Program-made: the position numbers and the translations under genes
The notes under the pieces: generated by a model
The model's input: the letters and a program-made list of their open reading frames with translations, nothing else
The model's database searches: none
Told to the model about the DNA's origin: nothing
Source of the DNA: Aureispira sp. CCB-E
GTDB taxonomy: Bacteria; Bacteroidota; Bacteroidia; Chitinophagales; Saprospiraceae
DNA: 64,000 nucleotides
Assembly: GCF_031326345.1 (NCBI RefSeq)
Contig: NZ_CP133671.1
Location: 2,728,001-2,792,000, forward strand
Reading direction: 5' to 3'
Part shown: one piece after another, positions 26,194 to 34,295 of the stretch
Position numbering within the stretch: the stretch's first letter is position 1
Layout of the letters: each line of letters begins with the position of its first letter

Positions 26194-28401
26194 ATGAAGT
26201 ACGTTTTATTAATGGGTGTTTTTTTATTCCCAATCCTAACTTTTGCTCAACCTACTCGGTTAATGGTCCCCTTTGAATCTGCTAGTGGTGATGTCTACGA
26301 ATACGCACTTACTGGAGGTTTGACCAATCCTCAGTTCTCAGAAATAGACTTAGATGGAGATGGAGATCAAGATTTAGTGTATTTTGATCGCGTTGGATTT
26401 GCAGTGGTTCCTTTTTTAAATGGAGGAACACCAAATACGGTGGACTATACATTTGCACCAGAATATGCCTATCGGTTTCCAAAAGTAGAAAACTGGATGT
26501 TGTTACGAGATTATAATTGTGATAATTTAGAAGATTTGTTTGCGTATAAATACGACAATACAACAGGTGTGGTCAGTATTACCGTTTATCGAGCGAGTCG
26601 AGATGCGCAAAATAAAGTACAATTTTCTTTGGTCAAAAATACAATTGAATACACTTTAAAAGGACAAAATCAAGGGTATAACTTATTTAATTCAACCGTT
26701 GACTTGCCTGCTGTAGATGATATTGATGGAGATGGAGATATGGATATTCTCAATTTTAATTCATCTGGAGGGTATATTGAAATGTTCAGAAACGAATCTC
26801 AAGAAAATGGTTGGGGATGTGACAGTTTGAATTATGTCTATTATGATAACTGCTGGGGGCGTATGTACGAAAGTGGAATAACAGAGACGATTGATTTGAG
26901 TCCTAGAATAGATAGTTGTGCAGGATACCCCAATTGGAATCCTGTTAGAAGTGGTCGTCATGCAGGATCAACTATTTTGACTTTGGATATGAATAATGAT
27001 GGGGTCAAAGAAATTATTTTGGGCGATTTATCTTTTTCTAATCTAAACTTATTGACCAATGGAGGGAATAAAGATACAGCGCATTTAACAGCACAAGAAA
27101 CCTTCTTTCCAATGAACTCTATTTCTGCTGATGTTGAAATTTTTCCAGCTGCTTTTTATGTAGATGTGAACAATGATGGCGCAAAGGATCTGATCGCAGC
27201 ACCTAATATTTTAGGAAATTCTAAAAACTTAGAAAATTGGTATTACAAAAATACTGGAACGGCGAACTTTCCTGTGTTTACTTACGAAGAGAATCATTTT
27301 TTGGTGGACGAAATGATTGATTTAGGAACAGGGGCAGCACCTGTTTTTTGGGATTATAATGGAGATGGTTTGATGGACATTGTGGTCGGAAATTATAATA
27401 AATATGTTAGTGTAGCCAATCAAGGCTGCTATTTGAGTTTGTATGAAAATGTAGGCTCAATTACTCAACCAGCTTATCGATTGGTCGATGATGATTTGGC
27501 AAGTATGAAGCAGTTTAATTTGCGTCGTTTGGTACCGACTTTTGCCGATTTGGATGGCGATAATGATAAAGATATGCTATTGGGCGATCAAGATGGGCTA
27601 TTGATTTATGTAGAAAACCAAGGAACAGTTTCTAGTCCCAGTTTTACAAGTTGGGTGCCCAATTATGCGAACATTGACGTGGGGCAAAATGCAACCCCTC
27701 AATTGGTCGATGTCAACAGAGATGGAAAAATTGATTTATTGGTAGGCGAACGAAATGGGAATACCAATTATTTTGAAAATACAGGTACACCAACGGCACC
27801 TGCTTTTTCTAGTACTGCTACGAGCGAAACATTTGGACTTATAGATGCCAAATTACCAGGAACAATTGAGGGGAATTCTGCGCCGCATTTGGTGGATATT
27901 AATGGAGAGTACCACTTGTTTATGGGAAATGAAGCAGGGGAGGTCTGGCAATATACCAATATTGACAACAACTTGCAAGGAGCTTTTACTAGAATAAACA
28001 GTGTGCTAGATACGATAGACGAAGGAGAAGAGTCTATTATTAGTGTTGCCAACATTAATAACGATGGACAATATGAGTTTTTGATTGGCAACAAGCGTGG
28101 TGGATTGGGGTTGTATACGGAATATATCTTATCTTCTATCGAGGCAATAGAAAAGAATACCAATTCGTTTACAATTGCCCCTAATCCTACTTCTGAACAA
28201 ATAAATATTCAGTTTGATCAACTACTTAATGAAGAAGTTATGATTCGAGTAACCAATGCCTTAGGTCAAGTAGTGCTTGATCAAAAGGAGTGGTTGGAGC
28301 AAAATACGACTCTAAATCTTCGCTCTCTACCAACAGGAACATATATTTTAAGCATCGAAACAGAAAAAGAACGTTATATTAGCAAATTGGTCAAACAATA
28401 A
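26194..28401 (+). CDS. Secreted FG-GAP/VCBS propeller protein with type IX sorting domain (copy 1)
   Basis: A 735-residue type IX cargo with a signal peptide (to FAQ at residue 19). About eight FG-GAP/VCBS calcium-binding loops are seen in order, for example DLDGDGDQDLVYFDR, DIDGDGDMDIL, DMNNDGVKEIILGD, DYNGDGLMDIVVGN, DLDGDNDKDMLLG and DVNRDGKIDLLVGE, which build an integrin-alpha-like beta-propeller. Between blades 3 and 4 lies an insert with conserved cysteines (CDSLNY, CWGRMYESG, DSCAGYP). The C-terminus is a type A sorting domain (IAPNPTSEQINIQF to KLVKQ). It is the most divergent of three tandem paralogues. No enzyme domain is present; surface binding is inferred. Confidence 0.85.
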   Translation: MKYVLLMGVFLFPILTFAQPTRLMVPFESASGDVYEYALTGGLTNPQFSEIDLDGDGDQDLVYFDRVGFAVVPFLNGGTPNTVDYTFAPEYAYRFPKVENWMLLRDYNCDNLEDLFAYKYDNTTGVVSITVYRASRDAQNKVQFSLVKNTIEYTLKGQNQGYNLFNSTVDLPAVDDIDGDGDMDILNFNSSGGYIEMFRNESQENGWGCDSLNYVYYDNCWGRMYESGITETIDLSPRIDSCAGYPNWNPVRSGRHAGSTILTLDMNNDGVKEIILGDLSFSNLNLLTNGGNKDTAHLTAQETFFPMNSISADVEIFPAAFYVDVNNDGAKDLIAAPNILGNSKNLENWYYKNTGTANFPVFTYEENHFLVDEMIDLGTGAAPVFWDYNGDGLMDIVVGNYNKYVSVANQGCYLSLYENVGSITQPAYRLVDDDLASMKQFNLRRLVPTFADLDGDNDKDMLLGDQDGLLIYVENQGTVSSPSFTSWVPNYANIDVGQNATPQLVDVNRDGKIDLLVGERNGNTNYFENTGTPTAPAFSSTATSETFGLIDAKLPGTIEGNSAPHLVDINGEYHLFMGNEAGEVWQYTNIDNNLQGAFTRINSVLDTIDEGEESIISVANINNDGQYEFLIGNKRGGLGLYTEYILSSIEAIEKNTNSFTIAPNPTSEQINIQFDQLLNEEVMIRVTNALGQVVLDQKEWLEQNTTLNLRSLPTGTYILSIETEKERYISKLVKQ

Positions 28402-28440
28402 GCTTTTTCCTTCTTGCAAAAAAGAAATAGAGGAACGTGC

Positions 28441-28495
28441 AATCGTTCGTTGTAACCACACAGTACACCGAAGATCATCAAAGAGCTACTAAATG
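28441..28495. repeat. Degenerate copy of the interspersed repeat
   Basis: CGTTCGTTGTAACCACACAG followed by CACCGAAG resembles the left half of the element at 19151 (AGTTCGTTGAAACCACGCAG). It is decayed and lacks the hairpin. Confidence 0.4.
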
Positions 28496-28632
28496 GGATA
28501 AAATAATTAAAAACAGGAATCCAAGAATTGGCATTGTGGAGTGTTTTATTGTTTGAATGCAGGAAGCGAAAGTAGCTTGACCTTCGTTATAAGGGAAACC
28601 TATTAATTGTTATACAAATACTAAAATTAACT

Positions 28633-30909
28633 ATGAAAACAGTATTACTTTTTATGGTCTTGTTTTGGGGGGCAAATGTTGTTGCACAATATACCCCAAT
28701 GGACATTCCTCTTGTTAAAAATGGAACGAACATGCGCAATGCTTGGGCAGGAGGACTTAATTTACCCCAATTTTCACCAGTAGACCTCAATAATGATGGA
28801 ATCAAAGATTTAGTTGCTTTTGACCGAGATGGTCGAGTAGGCACTGCATTTATCAATCACGGAACGCCAGGGATCGTAGACTACGAACATGCACCAGCTT
28901 ATACGAAACGCTTGCCGAAAGACATACAGAATTTTATGCTTTTTAGAGATTATAACTGTGATGGCATTGAAGACATCTTTGGTATGTATTCTGTTTACGG
29001 GCAAGGATTAGGAGTGGCTATTTGGGAAGGAAGTTATGATGCCAACGATACCATTCAATATACTTTGGTTAAAGAGCAAGTACGTTATGATGTGCCAGGA
29101 AATAATCCATTTGATTATAAAATGTTTGTATACAATACAGACTTGCCTTCCATAGACGATGTTGATGGTGATGGCGATCTAGATATTTTAGCATTTACTT
29201 TAGATATATGCTTTCCAACGAATGTATTTTGGTATAGAAATATGTCTGTAGAAAATGGCCATAGTTGCGATTCGATTCAATTTTATTTAGAATCTGAATG
29301 TTGGGGATTGTTTCAAGAGTCAGGAGATAGTAGTAAAGTAAACTTTGGACCAAGTACAGATAGCTGTTATAATAATCCTTGGTTTAATCAACGATTGGAT
29401 GTGCAACCTAATAGAACAGGAAGTGTTCATAGTGTGAGTAATGGTAGAAATGCACGACATGTAGGTGCCAATGTTACAACATTAGATTTTAATGGTGATA
29501 ATGTTCGGGATATGGCTTTGGGTGGTGTAACCTTTAAGAATGTGAATATGGTTAATGGTACCGAAATTAATGACACCATTCTTATTACGACACAAGATTA
29601 CCATTATCCTGTTTATGACAAACCTGTTGATATTTACACCTTTCCAGCGACATTTTTTATGGATGTGAACAACGATGGATTAACGGATATGTTAGCAACA
29701 CCTTCTGAAATGGGAGTAGGAGAAGCCGTAATGGATAGCGTTGCTTGGTTTTATCAAAACACAGGAAGTAATGCTAATATGATTTTTGATTTTCAACAAA
29801 AAGACTTTTTAGTAGGTGAAATGTTGGATGTTGGACAATATGCTTTTCCTGTGTTGTTAGATTATAATGCCGATGGTTTGATGGATATGATAATAGGGGG
29901 CTATGGTCGTTGCCAAGATGGAGGTACTTACGACTATGGAATGACATTGCTAGAAAATACGGGGACACTGACAAGTCCAGCTTTTGAATATGTGACTAAT
30001 GATTATGCTGGAACCAATGCTTTGCAAATGAATAGTTTATACCCAACGGTGGGTGACCTTGATGGAGATGGAGATATGGATATGATTTGTGGACGGCAAG
30101 ATGGTAGATTGACTTTCTTTGAAAATACAGCAGGTCCTGGTAATCCAGTTGCTTGGAGTGCGCCTTCTAACTTCTTTTTTAATATTGATGTAGGCGACAA
30201 AAGTACCCCTCAATTGGTTGATTTGGATCGAGATCTAGATTTAGATTTGGTTATTGGACGTTATGGTGGCATGATTCACTATTATGAAAATACAGGCAAT
30301 GCAACTAGCCCTAACTTCTCGTCTACTCCTACGTCAACTATGTTGGGAGGATATAGTGTACAAAACTTTAGCCGTACGCCAATGCCATTTGTTTATGATA
30401 ACAATGGCTCTTACGAATTATTTATAGGACACCAAGTAGGGAATATCATTCAGTTAGGGAATATTGATGGGAATGTTCTAGGTACTTACGATACCTTATC
30501 CGAAAATTATAATAATTTCTACGAAGGTTGGAATACCAATATGTCTATAGCAGATCTAAATAATGATGGTAAGTTGGATTATATCTTTGGAACTGGACGA
30601 GGAGGTGTTGTAGTTTTGGAAGAAAAAGATACAATAACAACTGTTTTGCAACCTGAAACAACACAAAAAGTAGTGCACCTTTATCCAAATCCAGCACAAA
30701 ATTCTTTAAATATTAGCTTTTTGACTCCCAATACAGAAACCTTACACTTAACGGTTTACAATGCCTTAGGTCAAGTCGTTTTACAACAGACGACAACAAG
30801 CAATGATCAACAGTATGAGTTGGATATTACTAGTTTAGCAGCAGGAGTTTTGTTCTTAGATATTCGAACAGATACTTATCAAGAAGTCGTTCGATTTGTT
30901 AAGAAATAA
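28633..30909 (+). CDS. Secreted FG-GAP/VCBS propeller protein with type IX sorting domain (copy 2)
   Basis: A 758-residue paralogue of the flanking propeller proteins, very close to copy 3. The signal peptide ends VVAQ. The loops include DLNNDGIKDLVAFDRDG, DYNCDGIEDIFG, DVDGDGDLDILAF, DVNNDGLTDML, DYNADGLMDMIIGG, DLDGDGDMDMICGRQDG and DLDRDLDLDLVIG. The cysteine insert is present (CDSIQF, CWGLFQESGDS, DSCYNNPW). The sorting domain is LYPNPAQNSLNIS to VRFVKK. A terminator follows. A surface or extracellular role with calcium-stabilised folding is inferred; the ligand is unknown. Confidence 0.85.
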   Translation: MKTVLLFMVLFWGANVVAQYTPMDIPLVKNGTNMRNAWAGGLNLPQFSPVDLNNDGIKDLVAFDRDGRVGTAFINHGTPGIVDYEHAPAYTKRLPKDIQNFMLFRDYNCDGIEDIFGMYSVYGQGLGVAIWEGSYDANDTIQYTLVKEQVRYDVPGNNPFDYKMFVYNTDLPSIDDVDGDGDLDILAFTLDICFPTNVFWYRNMSVENGHSCDSIQFYLESECWGLFQESGDSSKVNFGPSTDSCYNNPWFNQRLDVQPNRTGSVHSVSNGRNARHVGANVTTLDFNGDNVRDMALGGVTFKNVNMVNGTEINDTILITTQDYHYPVYDKPVDIYTFPATFFMDVNNDGLTDMLATPSEMGVGEAVMDSVAWFYQNTGSNANMIFDFQQKDFLVGEMLDVGQYAFPVLLDYNADGLMDMIIGGYGRCQDGGTYDYGMTLLENTGTLTSPAFEYVTNDYAGTNALQMNSLYPTVGDLDGDGDMDMICGRQDGRLTFFENTAGPGNPVAWSAPSNFFFNIDVGDKSTPQLVDLDRDLDLDLVIGRYGGMIHYYENTGNATSPNFSSTPTSTMLGGYSVQNFSRTPMPFVYDNNGSYELFIGHQVGNIIQLGNIDGNVLGTYDTLSENYNNFYEGWNTNMSIADLNNDGKLDYIFGTGRGGVVVLEEKDTITTVLQPETTQKVVHLYPNPAQNSLNISFLTPNTETLHLTVYNALGQVVLQQTTTSNDQQYELDITSLAAGVLFLDIRTDTYQEVVRFVKK

Positions 30910-30980
30910 ATGGATAAGGAGCGAATTACTAGATTGCTCTATCTATGGTAGTTGGTATCAACTATCTTTAAACTTAATGC

Positions 30981-31028
30981 CTCACGATCAAAGGAAGCTA
31001 ATTCTCCTTTGGTCGTGAGTTTTATTCT
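30981..31028 (+). terminator. Rho-independent terminator after FG-GAP copy 2
   Basis: A 15-bp stem (CTCACGATCAAAGGA with TCCTTTGGTCGTGAG), one G-U pair and one mismatch at most, with a 9-nt loop and a TTTTATTCTT tail. Confidence 0.75.
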
Positions 31029-31159
31029 TGTGGCTTTGTTTCTAAGCTATAAAAACTACTTTTTTGAAGGCATCTATTGTTCAATTCAGGATAGAAGCCA
31101 CAATTCCTAGCTTGATTTTAACCAATCATTTACAGGATTTAATAGCGACTCTATAATAA

Positions 31160-31300
31160 TAGTAGTTAGCTACGCTGCTACTACGTGGTCGTTGATTAGC
31201 TTCGCTGCTACTAAGTGAGATCGCAAGCTTAGTTACCAAAAAGACAAAAAAGCACATTTATATTATTTTACTTCGTGAGTGCGCAGCTGACTATTGTAAT
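31160..31300. repeat. Composite copy of the interspersed repeat
   Basis: Two tandem TTAGCTxCGCTGCTACTA modules (31166 and 31196) are followed by GATCGCAAGCTTAG, then ACCAAAAAGACAAAAAAGCA and a CTTCGTGAGTGCGCAGCTGA end. The hairpin module is missing. It lies directly upstream of FG-GAP copy 3 and creates an in-frame false start at 31275. Confidence 0.7.
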
Positions 31301-31349
31301 AATAGAAAGCCACTTGTTTATTCCCTTCCTCTACAAACTTCCTTCAGTT

Positions 31350-33632
31350 ATGAGAATACTAATTTTATTTATAACCACTTTTTTAACTGTTCATGCATTT
31401 GCTCAATATGTTCCAATGGATATACCTCTTGTTAAGAATGGAATCAACATGCGGAATGCTTGGGCGGGAGGACTTAATTTGCCTCAATTTTCAGAAGTAG
31501 ATTTAAACAATGATGGTATTAAAGACTTAGTTGTGTATGATCGTGAAGAATCTATAGCATCTACTTTTATTAATAATGGTACTGCTGGTCAAGTTGATTA
31601 TACTTATGCACCTGCTTATATGAAACGTCTTCCTCAGCGTTTGGCGCGTAATTTTATGTTATTGAGAGATTATAACTGCGATGGGATTGAAGATGTTTTT
31701 ATGTATAATGCAACCCTACAAGGATTAGGGCTAGCTGTTTGGGAGGGAAGTTACGATGCGAATGACACCATTCAGTATACGTTGGTAGTTGATAGATTGA
31801 TGTATAGCAAAAAAAGTGGCAATCCATTTCCTTCACAGCTGTTTATTTATAATGGAGATTTGCCCGCTATTGATGATGTCGATGGAGATGGAGACATTGA
31901 TATATTAGCTTTTACTTTGTCATCACGTTTCCCTTTTAATATTCATTGGTATAGAAATATGTCTATGGAAAATAGTGGTAATTGTGATTCCTTAGAATAT
32001 GTATTGGAGTCAGAGTGTTGGGGCTTGTTTCAAGAATCAGGAGATAGTAATAAAGTAAGTGTTAGCCCTAGTGTTGATAGTTGTTATAACAATCCTTATT
32101 TTAATTTGATGCAACGAGTATCTACCCATATTACCCAAGACCTACAAAGTATGGCTTCTAACTCAAGAAGTGCGAGAGATGTTGGTGCAAGTTTGACGTT
32201 GATAGACTTTAATGGAGATGGAGTAAAAGATATGATTTTGGGTGGAAATGATTATACTACGGCTAATATGATTAGTGGAGTAGAAATTAACGATACAATT
32301 TTGATAACAACACAGCACAATTTTTATCCAACATACGATGCGTCAATAGATATTTATACATTTCCAGGTATGTATTTCTTAGATGTAAACAACGATGGGA
32401 AAAAAGATATGTTGGCAGCTCCTTCCAAGACTGCTCCTGGTGGCTCTATCAAGGATAGTGTGGCGTGGTATTATCAAAATACAGGCACCAATGCCAATAT
32501 GATTTTTGACTTTCAACAAAAAGACTTTTTAGTGGGGGAGATGTTGGACGTTGGTGAGGATGCGTATCCTGTGTTGCTAGATTATAATGCAGATGGATTG
32601 ATGGATCTATTAATTGGTGGCTTGGGACGTTGTCAATATGGAGGAAATTATGAGTATGGAATGACATTGCTAGAAAATACAGGAACATTAAGTAGTCCCT
32701 CTTTCGAATACATTACCAATAATTATGCAGGAACAGATTCGCTACAAAAAAATGGTTTGTATCCAACAATAGGCGATCTAGATGGGGATGGCGATATGGA
32801 TATGATTTGCGGAATGCAAGATGGAACACTTAGTTATTTTGAAAATACCGCAGGTGTTGGGAATCCTATCGTTTTAAATGCGCCGGTACATTCGTTTTTT
32901 AATATTGATGTAGGTGGCGGAAGTACTCCCCAATTGGTAGATTTAGATCGAGATTTGGATTTAGATTTAGTCATTGGGCGCCGTGGAGGAACAATTCATT
33001 ATTACGAGAATACAGGAACATCAACTAATCCTGTTTTTTCCTCTAGCCCAACAACCAATACTTTAGGTGGTTACAGCTTACAAGGCTACAGCGATGACCC
33101 GATGCCTTTTGTCTATGATAATAATGGTACTTATGAGCTGTTTATTGGGCATTGGATTGGTGGCAATATCATTCAGTTAGGAAATATAGAGGGTAATATA
33201 TTGGGAACATATGATACGCTATCTCAAAATTACAAGGATTTTTATCAAGGGTGGAGTACGCATTTTTCGATGGCTGATTTGAACAATGATAATAAGCTAG
33301 ATTATATAATGGGAACTAGCCGTGGTGGAGTGATTATACTAGAAGAAAAGGATACGATAACTACTGTTCTGCAACCTAAAATAATACAAAAAGTAGTACA
33401 TCTTTATCCAAATCCAGCCAAAGAAACGGTGCATATTCGTTGGCTAGAAGACAATGCTCAATCGATAGAATTACGGGTTTACAATGCATTGGGACAACTA
33501 ATTTTAGAGCGGGAAGTTGCTAGTGGAGACAATCAATACGTATTGGATGTTTCAAGCCTAGCCGCAGGTGTGTTGTTTTTAGAAGTTAGAGCAGGTGATT
33601 ATCAAGAAACATTGCCTTTTGTTAAGGAATAG
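31350..33632 (+). CDS. Secreted FG-GAP/VCBS propeller protein with type IX sorting domain (copy 3)
   Basis: A 760-residue paralogue, aligned along its whole length with copy 2. I start it at the ATG at 31350 (MRILILFITTFLTVHAFAQ, a clean signal peptide) instead of the GTG at 31275, which falls in a repeat. The loops include DLNNDGIKDLVVYD, DVDGDGDIDILAF, DFNGDGVKDMILGG, DVNNDGKKDMLAAP, DYNADGLMDLLIGG and DLDGDGDMDMICG. The cysteine insert is conserved (CDSLEY, CWGLFQESGDS, DSCYNNPY). The sorting domain is LYPNPAKETVHIRW to LPFVKE. The SUKH-family gene begins 38 bp downstream with no terminator between, so the two may be cotranscribed. Confidence 0.85.
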   Translation: MRILILFITTFLTVHAFAQYVPMDIPLVKNGINMRNAWAGGLNLPQFSEVDLNNDGIKDLVVYDREESIASTFINNGTAGQVDYTYAPAYMKRLPQRLARNFMLLRDYNCDGIEDVFMYNATLQGLGLAVWEGSYDANDTIQYTLVVDRLMYSKKSGNPFPSQLFIYNGDLPAIDDVDGDGDIDILAFTLSSRFPFNIHWYRNMSMENSGNCDSLEYVLESECWGLFQESGDSNKVSVSPSVDSCYNNPYFNLMQRVSTHITQDLQSMASNSRSARDVGASLTLIDFNGDGVKDMILGGNDYTTANMISGVEINDTILITTQHNFYPTYDASIDIYTFPGMYFLDVNNDGKKDMLAAPSKTAPGGSIKDSVAWYYQNTGTNANMIFDFQQKDFLVGEMLDVGEDAYPVLLDYNADGLMDLLIGGLGRCQYGGNYEYGMTLLENTGTLSSPSFEYITNNYAGTDSLQKNGLYPTIGDLDGDGDMDMICGMQDGTLSYFENTAGVGNPIVLNAPVHSFFNIDVGGGSTPQLVDLDRDLDLDLVIGRRGGTIHYYENTGTSTNPVFSSSPTTNTLGGYSLQGYSDDPMPFVYDNNGTYELFIGHWIGGNIIQLGNIEGNILGTYDTLSQNYKDFYQGWSTHFSMADLNNDNKLDYIMGTSRGGVIILEEKDTITTVLQPKIIQKVVHLYPNPAKETVHIRWLEDNAQSIELRVYNALGQLILEREVASGDNQYVLDVSSLAAGVLFLEVRAGDYQETLPFVKE

Positions 33633-33670
33633 GAGTAAGGCAAGCAAGTAGTATTTTTAAAAATAAAGAA

Positions 33671-34198
33671 ATGAAGCAAATTTTAGAGAAAATTTTTGAG
33701 CAAGCCAATGCTGCAAAAAGTTTAGAACCTACTGAACAAGTACCATCTTCTACATGGTTAGGCTTTTCACCCGCTACAGAAGCAGCAATTGTAGAAAAAG
33801 AAAATGAGCTTGGAGTAAGATTTCCAGAGGACTATAGGGCATTTCTAAAACTTTGTAACGGTTATGCTAGGGTTTCAGAATACGAGTCTCGTATGTTAAA
33901 AGTAAATGAGGTAAAACGATTAGAAGATGTTAGTGTCATAGGAATAGAAATCTGGAAATACAACAACCCAGAGATCGAAGAACCAAAGATAGAACGAGGA
34001 ATTGTTATAGGAGGAGAAATTGAAGACGGGTATATCGTCAATAAAAATGGCTATGTTTTATTGATTCCTCCTTTAAATGAAGGCGAGGACTGGGAATATT
34101 GGGGACTTACTTACCGAATGGCATATGAAGATGTTTATGAGAACTTAACAGGTTATTTTGAAGATATTTTAGAGTTTATAACAAAACATCCGACCTAA
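33671..34198 (+). CDS. SMI1/KNR4 (SUKH) family protein
   Basis: A 175-residue cytoplasmic protein of the SUKH superfamily. The signature is seen at residues 38-70: AAIVEKENELGVRFPEDYRAFLKLCNG, followed by a long acidic C-terminal part with the WEYWGLTYRMAYEDV pattern. In bacteria many SUKH proteins are immunity proteins for polymorphic toxins, while others serve unrelated roles. No toxin gene is recognisable next to it, though it directly follows a type IX cargo gene. It lacks a signal peptide. It ends before a strong terminator and is convergent with parC. Confidence 0.75.
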   Translation: MKQILEKIFEQANAAKSLEPTEQVPSSTWLGFSPATEAAIVEKENELGVRFPEDYRAFLKLCNGYARVSEYESRMLKVNEVKRLEDVSVIGIEIWKYNNPEIEEPKIERGIVIGGEIEDGYIVNKNGYVLLIPPLNEGEDWEYWGLTYRMAYEDVYENLTGYFEDILEFITKHPT

Positions 34199-34231
34199 GG
34201 AATTGAAACCTATTCTGTCTATACAATAAGA

Positions 34232-34275
34232 GAGACCACCTGATCAAAACTTATATCAGGTGGTCTCATTTTTTT
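34232..34275 (+). terminator. Rho-independent terminator of the SUKH gene
   Basis: A perfect 13-bp stem (GAGACCACCTGAT with ATCAGGTGGTCTC) with a 10-nt loop, followed by ATTTTTTT. It lies between the convergent SUKH and parC genes. Confidence 0.88.
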
Positions 34276-34295
34276 ATTTAGGACAAATTGCTTAC

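Noticed and set aside
26194-33632. Possible CRISPR or tandem-repeat array from recurring GATGGAGATGG strings
   Set aside because: These are codons of the DxDGDGD calcium loops in the FG-GAP genes, at irregular spacing.
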